Shown: positions 43,376-52,169 of the stretch, piece by piece | Position numbering within the stretch: position 1 is the first letter of the stretch | Layout of the letters: each line of letters opens with the position of its first letter | DNA from: Nesterenkonia haasae | GTDB lineage: Bacteria; Actinomycetota; Actinomycetes; Actinomycetales; Micrococcaceae | Direction of reading: 5' to 3' | Assembly: GCF_010119385.1 (NCBI RefSeq) | Contig: NZ_VFIE01000019.1 | Coordinates: 324,302-388,301 of the forward strand | Length of the DNA stretch: 64,000 nt | Program-made: the position numbers and the translations under genes | Notes under the pieces: generated by a model | Databases searched by the model: none | The model's input: the letters and a program-made list of their open reading frames with translations, nothing else | Told to the model about the DNA's origin: nothing

Positions 43376-44107
43376 ATGAGCGAGTCACCGCGGGACAATG
43401 AGGCCCCACAGCAGCCCTTGTCACGGCGGGATCGCCGCGCGGCTGCTGGCGACACAGGCTTCCGGCTCAACGCTATTCCGTTCTTGATCGCCGGCATTGT
43501 GGTGGTCATTGTCACAGCTGGTTTGCTGTGGTGGTTCTTGGGCCGCGAGGATGCGGAAGAAGCCGCCGAGTGGACCTGGACTGAGGACCCTGCAGACGGC
43601 GTGCACGCCCGCGATGTGCCCGCTGAGGATTGGGAGGCCGGCTGGTGCTTGACCGGGTTCTCCGATGCGGATTCCCCGGCCAATGTGATCAGCTGTGAGC
43701 GCAACTACGATGTCCAAGTCTTGCTCCAGCGTGAGATGGAGGATGACGTCACAGACGGTGAGTATCCCGGTGATGACATCGTGGCCGGCAACGCGAATCA
43801 GTGGTGCCATGAGGAGATCGAACTCAGCGCTGAAGCGGTGGAGGCCGTCGACACTGAGCTGCAGATCGAGTTGTGGCACCCGTCTGAATCCACCTGGAAC
43901 AATGACGACGACCGCCTGGTCACCTGTTTCCTCTCCCGGACCGACGGCGAACGGCTCAGCGGCGACTTCCTTCTGGAAGGTGATGCTGACTCAGATGATG
44001 AGGGAACCGATCTCGACGAGGTCGATGAGGACCGCGAGGACACCGAGTCTGACGACGAAGATGAGAACGACGACGCCGAAACGGACCAGGATTCTGACGA
44101 AGAGTAA
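43376..44107 (+). CDS. Membrane-anchored septum-formation-like protein with acidic tail
   Basis: 243 residues. Basic cytoplasmic N-region (QPLSRRDRRAAAG), one transmembrane helix (about 31-55), then an extracytoplasmic domain with WCLTGFSDADSPANVISCERNYDVQVL, a second cysteine pair (NQWCHEE, LVTCFLS), and a very acidic Asp/Glu tail of ~40 residues. The cysteine and His spacing recalls the septum-formation domain family of actinobacteria, but similarity is limited to this pattern. AAGGGAAGGG lies upstream. Confidence 0.6.
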   Translation: MSESPRDNEAPQQPLSRRDRRAAAGDTGFRLNAIPFLIAGIVVVIVTAGLLWWFLGREDAEEAAEWTWTEDPADGVHARDVPAEDWEAGWCLTGFSDADSPANVISCERNYDVQVLLQREMEDDVTDGEYPGDDIVAGNANQWCHEEIELSAEAVEAVDTELQIELWHPSESTWNNDDDRLVTCFLSRTDGERLSGDFLLEGDADSDDEGTDLDEVDEDREDTESDDEDENDDAETDQDSDEE

Positions 44108-44150
44108 CCTGACCCAGGCCGAGGCCCGGATCAGGTCCCCTCACTGAGGG

Positions 44151-46760
44151 TCAGCTCAGTTTCTTAACCGTCAGTCCCTGGATAGTGTCTCCCTCTACTG
44201 TGAGGTCTTCCCGGTCAACCACCACGGTGGACCCGTCTTCGATCTCACCGGCCAGCAGTGCTTTGGCGAGCTTGTCGCCGATTTCCCGCTGAACCAGGCG
44301 GCGCAGCGGCCGGGCTCCGTAGGCCGGGTCGTAACCGGTAAACGCCAGCCATTCTTTGGCGGGGTCAGTGACTTCCAGGGTGAGCCGCCGGGTGGCGAGC
44401 CGTTCGGCCAGGTCGTGGATCTGCAGGTTCACGATCGAGGTCAGCTGCTCCATGGACAGCGCGTCAAACATCACGATGTCATCGAGCCGGTTGAGGAACT
44501 CGGGTTTGAAGCTGGCGTTGACCACGCTCATCACCGCTTCCCGCTTGGTCCGATCATCAGTGGACTGGTCCACCAGGAACTGGGAGCCCAGGTTGGAGGT
44601 GAGGATCAGCACCACGTTCCGGAAGTCCACGGTGCGGCCTTGGCCGTCGGTGAGCCGGCCGTCGTCGAGCACCTGGAGCAGGATGTCGAAGACGTCGTGA
44701 TGGGCTTTTTCCACCTCATCCATGAGCACCACGGAGTAGGGGCGACGCCGCACCGCCTCGGTGAGCTGGCCGCCTTCGTCGAAGCCCACGTAGCCCGGAG
44801 GGGCACCGACTAGCCGTGCCACGGAGTGCTTCTCCGAGTATTCGGACATGTCGATGCGGATCATGGAGCGTTCGTCTTCGAACAGGAACTCGGCAAGCGC
44901 CTTGGCCAGTTCGGTTTTGCCGACGCCGGTGGGCCCTAGGAACAGGAAGCTGCCGGTGGGCCTGTCTGGATCGGAGATACCGGTCCGCGCCCGGCGGACG
45001 GCGTCGGAGACTGCGGTGACGGCTTTGGTCTGGCCGATGAGCCGGGAGCCGATGAGTTCTTCCATCTGCAGGAGTTTTTCGGTTTCGCCCTGCATGAGCC
45101 GGCCGGTGGGGATGCCGGTCCAGGCGGAGATGACCTCGGCGATGGCGTCGGTGTCGACCTTCTCTGAGACCATGCGGTCTTGGGTGTCGGGTTCTGCTTC
45201 CTGAGCTTCTGCCTCTTCGAGTTCTTTCTCGGCTTGCGGGATGGCGCCGTAGCGCAGGCGTCCGACTTCACCAAAGTCGCCTTCGCGTTCGGCGCGTTCG
45301 GCGGCCGATTTCAGTTCGTCGAGTTTCCGGTGGAGCTCTGCGGCGCGGTTGTGTGCGCCTTGTTCGCGTTCCCAGCGGGCGTTGAGGGCGTCGAGCTCTT
45401 CGCGTTTGTTGGCGAGCTCTTCCTCCAGGGCGGTGAGCCGGTCTTTGGATGCGGCGTCGGTCTCTTGCTGCAGCCAGTGGCGTTCGGCTTCCAACCGGTC
45501 CACCGCACGGCGGAGTTCGTCGATCTCTACCGGGTCGGAGTCGATCTCCATCTTCAGCCGGGAGGCGGCCTCATCGACCAGGTCGATGGCCTTGTCGGGC
45601 AGCTGCCGGCCGGTGATGTAGCGGTCGGAGAGTTCGGCGGCGGCGACGAGGGCGGCGTCGGAAATTTCGACACCGTGGTGGGCCTGGTACTTCTCTTTGA
45701 TGCCGCGCAGGATGGCGACCGTGTCTTCGACTGAGGGTTCGCCGACGTATACCTGCTGGAATCGGCGTTCCAGGGCGGCGTCGGACTCGATGTTCTCGCG
45801 GTACTCATCCAGGGTGGTGGCACCGATCATGCGCAGCTCACCGCGGGCGAGCATGGGCTTGAGCATGTTGCCTGCGTCCATGGAGCCGTCTGAGGAGCCG
45901 CCTGCGCCGACGACGGTGTGGACCTCGTCGATGAAGCTGATGATTTCGCCTTCGGCGGCCTTGATTTCATCGAGCACGGCTTTGAGGCGCTCTTCGAATT
46001 CGCCGCGGTATTTGGAGCCGGCCACCATGGCGCCCAGGTCCAGGGAGATTAGGCGCTTGTTCTTGAGGGCGTTGGGGACGTCCCCTGCTTCGATGCGCTG
46101 GGCGAGGCCTTCGACCACGGCGGTTTTGCCGACGCCGGGCTCGCCGATGAGGACGGGGTTGTTTTTGGTGCGGCGGGAGAGGACTTGGACCACGCGGCGG
46201 ATTTCGGCGTCGCGTCCGATGACGGGGTCGAGTTTGCCTTCTTTGGCGAGCTCGGTGAGGTCGGTGCCGAACTTGGAGAGGGCCTCGAAGGTGCCTTCTG
46301 GGTCAGCGGTGGTGACTTTGCGGCCTTGCCGGACGGAGTCGACGGCGGCGCGCAGGGCTTTGACCTCGGCACCGTTGTCTTTGAGCGCGTTGCCCGCGGG
46401 GTCGTTGACTCCGGCGATGCCGAGCAGGAGGTGTTCGGTGGAGACGTAGTCATCCCCCATGCGTTCGGCCTCTGCTTGGGCGTTACGCATGACACTGAGC
46501 CCGTTGCGGGAGAACTGGGCGTTGGCCACCGATGCCCCGGATGAGGCGGGGAGGTCTTTGATAGCGGCTGAGGCGCGGGAAGACACGGAGTCTGGGTCGG
46601 CGCCTGCTGCTTTGAGGGCGGCAACGGCCACGGATTCGCGGCTGTCCATGAGGGCTTTGAGGATATGGGCGGGTTCGATCTGCGGATTGCCGGCAGTGTT
46701 GGCGTTCATGGCTGCCGTACTGACAGCCTCCTGCGACTTGGTGGTGAGCTTTACGTCCAT
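44151..46760 (-). CDS. clpB: ATP-dependent chaperone ClpB
   Basis: 869 residues, a disaggregase working with DnaK. Clp N-domain (1-145), AAA1 with [15 protein letters not shown] and [12 protein letters not shown], long coiled-coil middle domain (about 400-525, Glu/Arg-rich), AAA2 with [17 protein letters not shown] and [13 protein letters not shown], and the C-terminal domain ([14 protein letters not shown]). I place the start at [12 protein letters not shown] (46760) as in orthologues; the TTG at 46781 is unlikely. A HAIR heat-shock element lies 38 bp upstream. Confidence 0.96.
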   Translation of the reverse strand: MDVKLTTKSQEAVSTAAMNANTAGNPQIEPAHILKALMDSRESVAVAALKAAGADPDSVSSRASAAIKDLPASSGASVANAQFSRNGLSVMRNAQAEAERMGDDYVSTEHLLLGIAGVNDPAGNALKDNGAEVKALRAAVDSVRQGRKVTTADPEGTFEALSKFGTDLTELAKEGKLDPVIGRDAEIRRVVQVLSRRTKNNPVLIGEPGVGKTAVVEGLAQRIEAGDVPNALKNKRLISLDLGAMVAGSKYRGEFEERLKAVLDEIKAAEGEIISFIDEVHTVVGAGGSSDGSMDAGNMLKPMLARGELRMIGATTLDEYRENIESDAALERRFQQVYVGEPSVEDTVAILRGIKEKYQAHHGVEISDAALVAAAELSDRYITGRQLPDKAIDLVDEAASRLKMEIDSDPVEIDELRRAVDRLEAERHWLQQETDAASKDRLTALEEELANKREELDALNARWEREQGAHNRAAELHRKLDELKSAAERAEREGDFGEVGRLRYGAIPQAEKELEEAEAQEAEPDTQDRMVSEKVDTDAIAEVISAWTGIPTGRLMQGETEKLLQMEELIGSRLIGQTKAVTAVSDAVRRARTGISDPDRPTGSFLFLGPTGVGKTELAKALAEFLFEDERSMIRIDMSEYSEKHSVARLVGAPPGYVGFDEGGQLTEAVRRRPYSVVLMDEVEKAHHDVFDILLQVLDDGRLTDGQGRTVDFRNVVLILTSNLGSQFLVDQSTDDRTKREAVMSVVNASFKPEFLNRLDDIVMFDALSMEQLTSIVNLQIHDLAERLATRRLTLEVTDPAKEWLAFTGYDPAYGARPLRRLVQREIGDKLAKALLAGEIEDGSTVVVDREDLTVEGDTIQGLTVKKLS

Positions 46761-46797
46761 GGCCTCGCGGCCCCCTTTCAATCAACGCTAAGAAAAA

Positions 46798-46818
46798 CTT
46801 GAGTCACTCATACTCAAC
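46798..46818. promoter_or_regulatory. HAIR element (HspR binding site) upstream of clpB
   Basis: CTTGAGT-N7-ACTCAAC, against the consensus CTTGAGT-N7-ACTCAAG; 13 of 14 defined bases match. HAIR boxes are the HspR operators of dnaK and clpB in Streptomyces and mycobacteria, so clpB should be repressed by HspR until heat shock. Confidence 0.85.
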
Positions 46819-46892
46819 TTTACTCGCGCCCCCGTTATTCCGTCACCCCGGGGCGCTTCTGAGCGAATTCTTGTTGTAGGTTCCAGTTAGGT

Positions 46893-47129
46893 TGACAGCG
46901 GGCGCAGGCGGAGAGCATCGGGATCCTGGCGTCAGCGACCAGTACGATCGAGGTCGCCGAGAGGCAGCCCGAGGTCGTCCCGCCCGCGCGGGCTCTGGTG
47001 AGCTGGGCATTCGCTCACGGACTCGTCGCTCTGGTCCGCGATGGCGCACTGCAGAACGCAGGCGGCGGTGCCGATGCGGCAACCCTCGCCGATGAGCTGG
47101 TCAGCGTCTTCGAGAACACCATGAACTAA
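46893..47129 (+). pseudogene. Remnant of a TetR family regulator (C-terminal WHG-type domain)
   Basis: From about 46893 the plus strand reads a continuous peptide without a start codon, including VAERQPEVVPPARALVSWA and FAHGLVALVRDGALQ, then ATLADELVSVFENTMN and TAA. This is the C-terminal ligand domain of TetR proteins; an in-frame TGA precedes it and no HTH is found upstream. A well-formed terminator follows its stop, as if the gene was intact until recently. Confidence 0.6.
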
Positions 47130-47155
47130 TCGTTCACCGGCGTGCGGTGAACGAT
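47129..47155 (+). terminator. Hairpin terminator after the TetR remnant
   Basis: ATCGTTCACCG (47129-47139) pairs perfectly with CGGTGAACGAT (47145-47155) around a 5-base loop, starting at the stop codon of the remnant. Confidence 0.7.
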
Positions 47156-47401
47156 AGGATTGCGAGCGTTCTCCATCGTCACCTCGTGCAGAAGTGTTTC
47201 GTGATTGAAGAGCAGTGCATAACCTGCCGAGAAACGGTGCAAGACGCTTAGACAAATCGCTGGCCGCGGGATTCCAGGCTCTTAGTCCGGGGAGAGGTGC
47301 CTCCTTGGTTGCCTCGCAACCCATGGTTGCGAGACGTCAGCGGGCCTCGGTCTGAGCATCGCTGGTCGAAGTGGGTCACCGGCTTAAACAGCCCAGCATG
47401 G
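47156..47401. other. Intergenic, no gene seen
   Basis: Region between the terminator and the cytidine deaminase stop. No supported reading frame, RNA or clear repeat. Confidence 0.4.
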
Positions 47402-47827
47402 TTAGGATGCCCATTCCGAGGATCCATCTTCAAAGACCGCCGCCCAGTAATGGGGCATGAGTTCTTTGAGTGGGACCCACTGAGCAACGTCCGGCCCCGG
47501 AACAGCAGCTAGCACGTTGGGCCCATGAACTGCTAGGCGCTCTTGGCATACCCCGCACGGCGACAGGACGAGGTACTCGCCGTGCTCGTCTCGGTGGAGA
47601 CAGATCGACGCAACTACTTTCTGATCGAGCCGGTACGCAGCGCAGTAGGGCTCAGTTTCGTGGCAGACCTCAACGGCTGGATTCATTGCTTCCGGGGCGG
47701 TGCCAACGAGTACCTTTCCGTCGCTGAGTAGCATCGCGGCCGCGCCAGCCTCTTCGTTTGCTGTGAATCGTCTTTCGATGAGTGCGCGACACTGGTCTAT
47801 GACATGGGTTAGGTCGGAATTAGTCAT
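47402..47827 (-). CDS. Cytidine deaminase-like protein
   Basis: 141 residues of the cytidine/blasticidin-S deaminase fold. The zinc site appears as VEVCHETEPYCAA (Cys and catalytic Glu region) and SPCGVCQERL (PCxxC). Resembles the Cdd subclass with the CHET motif found in Bacillus-like organisms, deaminating cytidine or an analogue. No partner gene overlaps it. Its C-terminal VAQWVPLKELMPHYW is typical of the family. Confidence 0.88.
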   Translation of the reverse strand: MTNSDLTHVIDQCRALIERRFTANEEAGAAAMLLSDGKVLVGTAPEAMNPAVEVCHETEPYCAAYRLDQKVVASICLHRDEHGEYLVLSPCGVCQERLAVHGPNVLAAVPGPDVAQWVPLKELMPHYWAAVFEDGSSEWAS

Positions 47828-48132
47828 GTTGTAACGCTATCAACGCAGGTCGGGGCGCTCTTGAAGGTCAGTTCTTCTCTATTTGTCGCCCGGGTCTGCT
47901 GACGATTTAGTTGGCCCCAGGCTTGGGGTTGCTACATCTGGTAAGTGCTCGCGGAGGGTCCGTCTTGCGGGCACTCAAACTCGCGTGGAGGTCTTGATGC
48001 ACGCTGAGAGATCCTTCAGCGGGCGGTCAGCTGTAGGTTTCTGTCCAACAGGAGGACGTTCCACGGAACCAGTCACCCTGCCGGCTCACTGGGTTCAATG
48101 GTTTGAAAATTGGCAAATCCTAGGATCGAAGG
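47828..48132. other. 305-bp intergenic region
   Basis: Contains the promoter region of the deaminase (-) and of the hydrolase (+). A short GGCCCCAGGCTTGGGG repeat at about 47914-47929 is the only symmetry I see. An open frame on the plus strand here shows no protein-like pattern. Confidence 0.4.
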
Positions 48133-49140
48133 ATGAACCCCGATCCGTTGAGCACGCCCGAGATCATCCACAGCCTGCAGCGACTCACCACACCGGATGC
48201 GATCGACCTGACCACCATCGTTCCGCTCGGCGGCGTGCCCCAAGTGGTGTCAGTCCGCGGGAGAAACAGGGTCAACCCGGTGCTGCTCTTCCTCCACGGG
48301 GGCCCAGGCACTCCCTTAGCGCCGACGGGATGGATGTGGCAGCGCCCTATCGAAGAGTTCTTCACGGTAGTCCACTACGACCAGCGCGGAGCGGGGCGCA
48401 GCTACCGGATCGCTGAGCCCGACGTAGTCCGCCCAGCAATGACAATCAACCAGTACGTCCAGGACGCCGCGGAACTCGTCGAATGGCTCAAAGTCGAATT
48501 CAGCATCGACCGGGTCATCCTTGTAGGGCACAGTTGGGGCACCGTCATCGCCACCACCTTGGCTCACCAGCGCCCCAACCTTGTGGAGGCGTATCTCGGT
48601 ATCGGACAGGTCATCGACTTCCGCGCCGGCGAGACATCCAGCTACTCATGGCTGTGCAACCAAGCCGCTTCACGCGACGACGATCAGGCCATTAGAGAAC
48701 TCGACGCTCTCGCTCCTTACCCAGGAGAACAACCGCTGAATTGGGACAAGATGTCGATCCACCGCAAGTGGGTGGAGCGCTATGGTGGGTTCGCCGCCGG
48801 ACGAAGCGACTGCGATTATTACACCCAGGGCGAGGTCACCTCCCTGGACTACCAGGGCGAGAATCGCAGGTCTACCACCGAAGGGAACCAGCTCAGCCTC
48901 GAAGTGATTCTCCCTCAGCTCTTCAATGCAGACCTCACGAACCTGACAAGTTTCGATGTTCCGATCATTCAGTTCCTCGGCCGCCACGACCAGCTGACAC
49001 CGACCGAACCCGTCACCCGTTGGATGGCAGGTGTGAATGCACCCCGCACCGAGATCGAATGGTTCGAAGATTCAGCGCATATGCTCATGAACGAAGAACC
49101 CGGTCACTTCCTCACCGCACTGGTGCATCAGTTCAAATGA
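48133..49140 (+). CDS. Alpha/beta hydrolase, proline iminopeptidase-like
   Basis: 335 residues. HGGPGTPLAP (oxyanion loop typical of prolyl aminopeptidases), DQRGAGRSY, nucleophile GHSWGT, acid in GRHDQLTPTEP and histidine in DSAHMLM complete a serine-hydrolase triad. Cap domain between about 165 and 260. Likely cleaves N-terminal proline or an ester/lactone; specificity open. No evident operon partner. Confidence 0.86.
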   Translation: MNPDPLSTPEIIHSLQRLTTPDAIDLTTIVPLGGVPQVVSVRGRNRVNPVLLFLHGGPGTPLAPTGWMWQRPIEEFFTVVHYDQRGAGRSYRIAEPDVVRPAMTINQYVQDAAELVEWLKVEFSIDRVILVGHSWGTVIATTLAHQRPNLVEAYLGIGQVIDFRAGETSSYSWLCNQAASRDDDQAIRELDALAPYPGEQPLNWDKMSIHRKWVERYGGFAAGRSDCDYYTQGEVTSLDYQGENRRSTTEGNQLSLEVILPQLFNADLTNLTSFDVPIIQFLGRHDQLTPTEPVTRWMAGVNAPRTEIEWFEDSAHMLMNEEPGHFLTALVHQFK

Positions 49141-49329
49141 GCCACGGCGAATCCAGGCCACTGAGTCCAACTGAGGGCGTCACGCCCTTGAACGGAAGTT
49201 CTCGAATCCCCGGGCTAGAATTTCCGTCTAAAGCCACCGGGATCAGCACCTATTGATGTGTCGACCCAGAATCGGCACTCCCCCTCGCCATTGACCCCGT
49301 CCGCTACTCCCCCGCAGCGATCAACGACC

Positions 49330-50364
49330 TTAAGCGACGCGGCGTTCTCCGGCGCGACAGTATGCACCGACCACGGTGGAGTTGTAGGCCTCCTTGAGAT
49401 TGGCAAGGTCTCTTGCGACAGCCGAGCCCTCCCGGCCGGGGACATTGCGCTGGCCCCAGCTCATGCTCTCAAGTTGTTCCCGGAGCTCGTCCAACTTGTT
49501 CTTAAGATTCTGTGACCTATTTAGCAGAAATTGCCAGAATTCTATCCCCTCGTCGATGTTGCACTTCAGCTCATCCACGGACGAATTAACTGAATTCGGG
49601 TTCTCTCGCATGTCGACGCAAACGCGGAGATAGGAAACTCGCAGTTGAGTTAGGCAGGCCAGCATCGCACTGTGGTCGTCGTACTTCACCTGCTCGAACT
49701 TGGTGGGCTTATCAATGATGCTGACATCTCGCGCTTGAACCAGGAGGCGGGACCTCATGGCCAACCCACCAATGTCCCGCTCCGCCAACGCCAAACGCAA
49801 GAGCATATCGTTCGAGAACGACCCTTCGAGGCCGTACTGACGGTACACGTCGTCGACGACCCTGGATGCCGCGAACAGCTCGCCCACGTGGGTCACCTCG
49901 ATCCTGGCGATAGCCTCGTCCAGCGTGGTCTTGATTGAGTCGAGTTTCCGATCAATTTGTTTGAACTGCTGCATCATCACTGCGATATTCAGCGCCTGAA
50001 TGGCGAGGACCGGCGCGACTATCGGCAGTGAACTCGCCACAGGAATGAATGGCGCCTGACTCACGATCCCGCCAGCGCCCATCACCGCACTGCCAACACC
50101 GTTACCCAGAGACATGAGCGTGGCGGGATTCGCCGTGGCCATGTAGAGCGTCGAGGAGAACGCCCCCGAGACCGCCGTCGCACCAGTCGCCGCACCGGCG
50201 ACAGCGATGGACATTGCGCCCTGCGGAGACACCGCGATGGCACCCGGGACATAGCTCCCGGTCGTCAGGTAGCTCTCGCGAAGATCGTTGAGAATCTTCT
50301 CTCGCAGCTCCCCCTGAAAATCGAAGACAGCGAGGTCTGAGCCTTCAGTGACCAGTCGACGCAC
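49330..50364 (-). CDS. Unknown protein with hydrophobic hairpins and coiled coil
   Basis: 344 residues from GTG (GAGG five bases upstream). Not recognised. Residues about 40-135 are rich in Gly/Ala/Ser/Val (SIAVAGAATGATAVSGAF, then SAVMGAGGIVSQAPFIPVA), forming potential membrane-inserting hairpins. A helical part follows with heptads (MMQQFKQIDRKLDSIKTTLDEA) and a C-terminal coiled coil (NLKNKLDELREQLESM). The shape recalls membrane-acting effector or toxin-like proteins, but that is only a resemblance. Divergent from the SHOCT gene, near a SIR2 gene. Confidence 0.6.
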   Translation of the reverse strand: MRRLVTEGSDLAVFDFQGELREKILNDLRESYLTTGSYVPGAIAVSPQGAMSIAVAGAATGATAVSGAFSSTLYMATANPATLMSLGNGVGSAVMGAGGIVSQAPFIPVASSLPIVAPVLAIQALNIAVMMQQFKQIDRKLDSIKTTLDEAIARIEVTHVGELFAASRVVDDVYRQYGLEGSFSNDMLLRLALAERDIGGLAMRSRLLVQARDVSIIDKPTKFEQVKYDDHSAMLACLTQLRVSYLRVCVDMRENPNSVNSSVDELKCNIDEGIEFWQFLLNRSQNLKNKLDELREQLESMSWGQRNVPGREGSAVARDLANLKEAYNSTVVGAYCRAGERRVA

Positions 50365-50477
50365 GGTGACCTCTTGGCGCTGGTCTTCTGCGAGTGGTCC
50401 CCCGATTCCCCTTGATCATTTCCATTACTACCCGGCCAGACAGTTACGAACCTCGTCGTTACAGGCATAATAGTGCC

Positions 50478-51122
50478 ATGAACAATGATGCAACCCCCGA
50501 TTCAGGTATGAAGCAGGGGTTCTGGGCGAAAACGATCGCTGATGGGAAGAAGGCGGCTGAAGAAGCCAAAGCGCGTGCGATGCAGGCGCGCGAAACAGCA
50601 GGGAACCTTGTGACAACACAAAGGTTCGCTGGCTCGACGATCGAAATCTACGACGGTGGTTATGTCCGTGTCGCCGTGTTCGTCTCGGATTCGACTCCAT
50701 ACGAAAAGTTGAAGTCCATCAAGCATTCTTTTCAGGTGCAGGACAAGAGCGCTGGCGGTCGCGCGATGGTTGGTTTGATGACGGGTGGAGTCAACTATCT
50801 CGGTTCGAGAGAGAAGCGCACGGTCTTCCTTACGCTCGTGACCGAAAGGCGGGTGCACACCCTAAAGACCACAGGTGGGATGGGGCGCAGTGAAGACCGA
50901 GTAGCGCTGGGACTAGAGGTTGCCGGACGGGGTGTATTGGGCGGACTGGCGGCGCCCGCATTGGCACCGACTTTAACAACACCTGCCGTGGTCCCTGCGC
51001 CTACAGGTGAACAAAGTGACGTAATCGAACAGATCAAGAAACTCGGTGAGCTGCATGCCGCAGGTGTTCTGTCCGACGAAGAGTTCACTTCAAAGAAGAC
51101 AGATCTCCTCAACCGACTCTAG
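50478..51122 (+). CDS. SHOCT-domain protein with PH-like core
   Basis: 214 residues. Charged N-terminal helix (GKKAAEEAKARAMQARE), a beta-rich middle (STIEIYDGGYVRVAVF, KRTVFLTLVTERRVHTLKTT) like bacterial PH-type domains, a hydrophobic Gly/Pro-rich linker, and a C-terminal SHOCT motif (IEQIKKLGELHAAGVLSDE followed by EF), a short oligomerisation module. CATAAT at about 50466-50471, only 7 bp before the ATG, suggests a leaderless promoter. Divergent from the hairpin protein, 113 bp apart. Cellular role unknown. Confidence 0.75.
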   Translation: MNNDATPDSGMKQGFWAKTIADGKKAAEEAKARAMQARETAGNLVTTQRFAGSTIEIYDGGYVRVAVFVSDSTPYEKLKSIKHSFQVQDKSAGGRAMVGLMTGGVNYLGSREKRTVFLTLVTERRVHTLKTTGGMGRSEDRVALGLEVAGRGVLGGLAAPALAPTLTTPAVVPAPTGEQSDVIEQIKKLGELHAAGVLSDEEFTSKKTDLLNRL

Positions 51123-51188
51123 CGGTTCAACGAATCCGAGAGTTACTCTAGGTCGTTCTGTATAGCTCTACTGCGCCTACAACCCAAA

Positions 51189-51896
51189 TCAGCATTCTTC
51201 ACTCACCTTATGAGCGAGGATTCGGTAACTCCCGACCAAGCAGGCAAGTGTTGAGCCACCAGCCTTAGAAGAACCCTCAACTGAGTCCGTTCTCGTGTGG
51301 GAAGGCTTCGACCCAAATGGTGATGCCAGGGGTAGCTGCTTGGGCGATGGACCTCTCAGCTTCCATTTGGGCACCATGTTCAGGTCGGCATCCACGGCCA
51401 GGGCGACCCCCTCCAGTCGGTCCTGAAGCGAGAGTTTCAGCATCTCTGACCTGGTCCTCCCCCAGGCTTTGAGTGCTCGAACACGTTTCTCGCGCTGGGA
51501 GTCCTGGGCATGGTTCGCGAGCCTCATCAGCAAGCCACTGACTCTGTTGAAGGCGGCGTCGTCACTGCCGTGCAGCTGCCGCATTTGGATGGCGAAGGCT
51601 AACTGGTCATGTCGCGGCGGAAACTTAGTCTCAGTCGTGATCCCCTTAGATGCTTCGAATAATGTCGTGAGTGCGGAGCCGTGGTTCAAAGCGGGGAACG
51701 ACGCTATTTCTCTGGCTGTCTGAACAAAGCGGCGTAGCTTCTGCAGTTCGCCCAGCCCTTGACTGAGGTCTACTAAGCCACGAGGGTCAGGCAGATCGAA
51801 CGCAATGTGCATTCTATGTGCATTCTCTTTCAGATATACCGGAAAGATTCTTTGTTCGTCCCGAGTTCGATGTAGGGAGGCGGAAAACGCTGCCAC
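51189..51896 (-). CDS. Hypothetical protein, possibly with a frameshifted N-terminus
   Basis: 235 residues, no family recognised. Mostly helical and charged in the centre (LRRFVQTAREIASFPALN, RVRALKAWGRTRSEMLK), with a low-complexity, Ser/Pro-rich C-terminus. The listed start is GTG without a good ribosome site. In another frame, just upstream, an ATG at 51991 begins MKVNARLPSVLRDAYEEGA and runs 53 codons; joining the two by a one-base shift would give a longer protein, so a frameshift or sequencing error is possible. Lies between the SHOCT and SIR2 genes. Confidence 0.45.
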   Translation of the reverse strand: MAAFSASLHRTRDEQRIFPVYLKENAHRMHIAFDLPDPRGLVDLSQGLGELQKLRRFVQTAREIASFPALNHGSALTTLFEASKGITTETKFPPRHDQLAFAIQMRQLHGSDDAAFNRVSGLLMRLANHAQDSQREKRVRALKAWGRTRSEMLKLSLQDRLEGVALAVDADLNMVPKWKLRGPSPKQLPLASPFGSKPSHTRTDSVEGSSKAGGSTLACLVGSYRILAHKVSEEC

Positions 51897-52169
51897 CCTA
51901 GTCGTCGTTGGTAATCCACCGTGGGCCCTAGGGTCGCACCTTCTTCGTAGGCATCTCGCAGCACACTTGGCAATCTCGCATTCACCTTCATCACTCTAAT
52001 CTAGGGGGTGAACCAGGCCGGGCCCTGCACGTTGGACCAATCTTCACCGCGCATAGGAAATGTACCTACATGTTGAACAGGCGCGGCCCATCAATTGTGC
52101 CCACCAGTCATCCTTAAATTCGGGTCCAGCGGTGTGGTTTCGAAGGCGCGGGGCTTATAGCCTGGGTCC

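Noticed and set aside
44415-46544. Several long plus-strand frames opposite clpB
   Set aside because: They mirror the strong codon bias of clpB on the other strand and have no recognisable motifs or ribosome sites.
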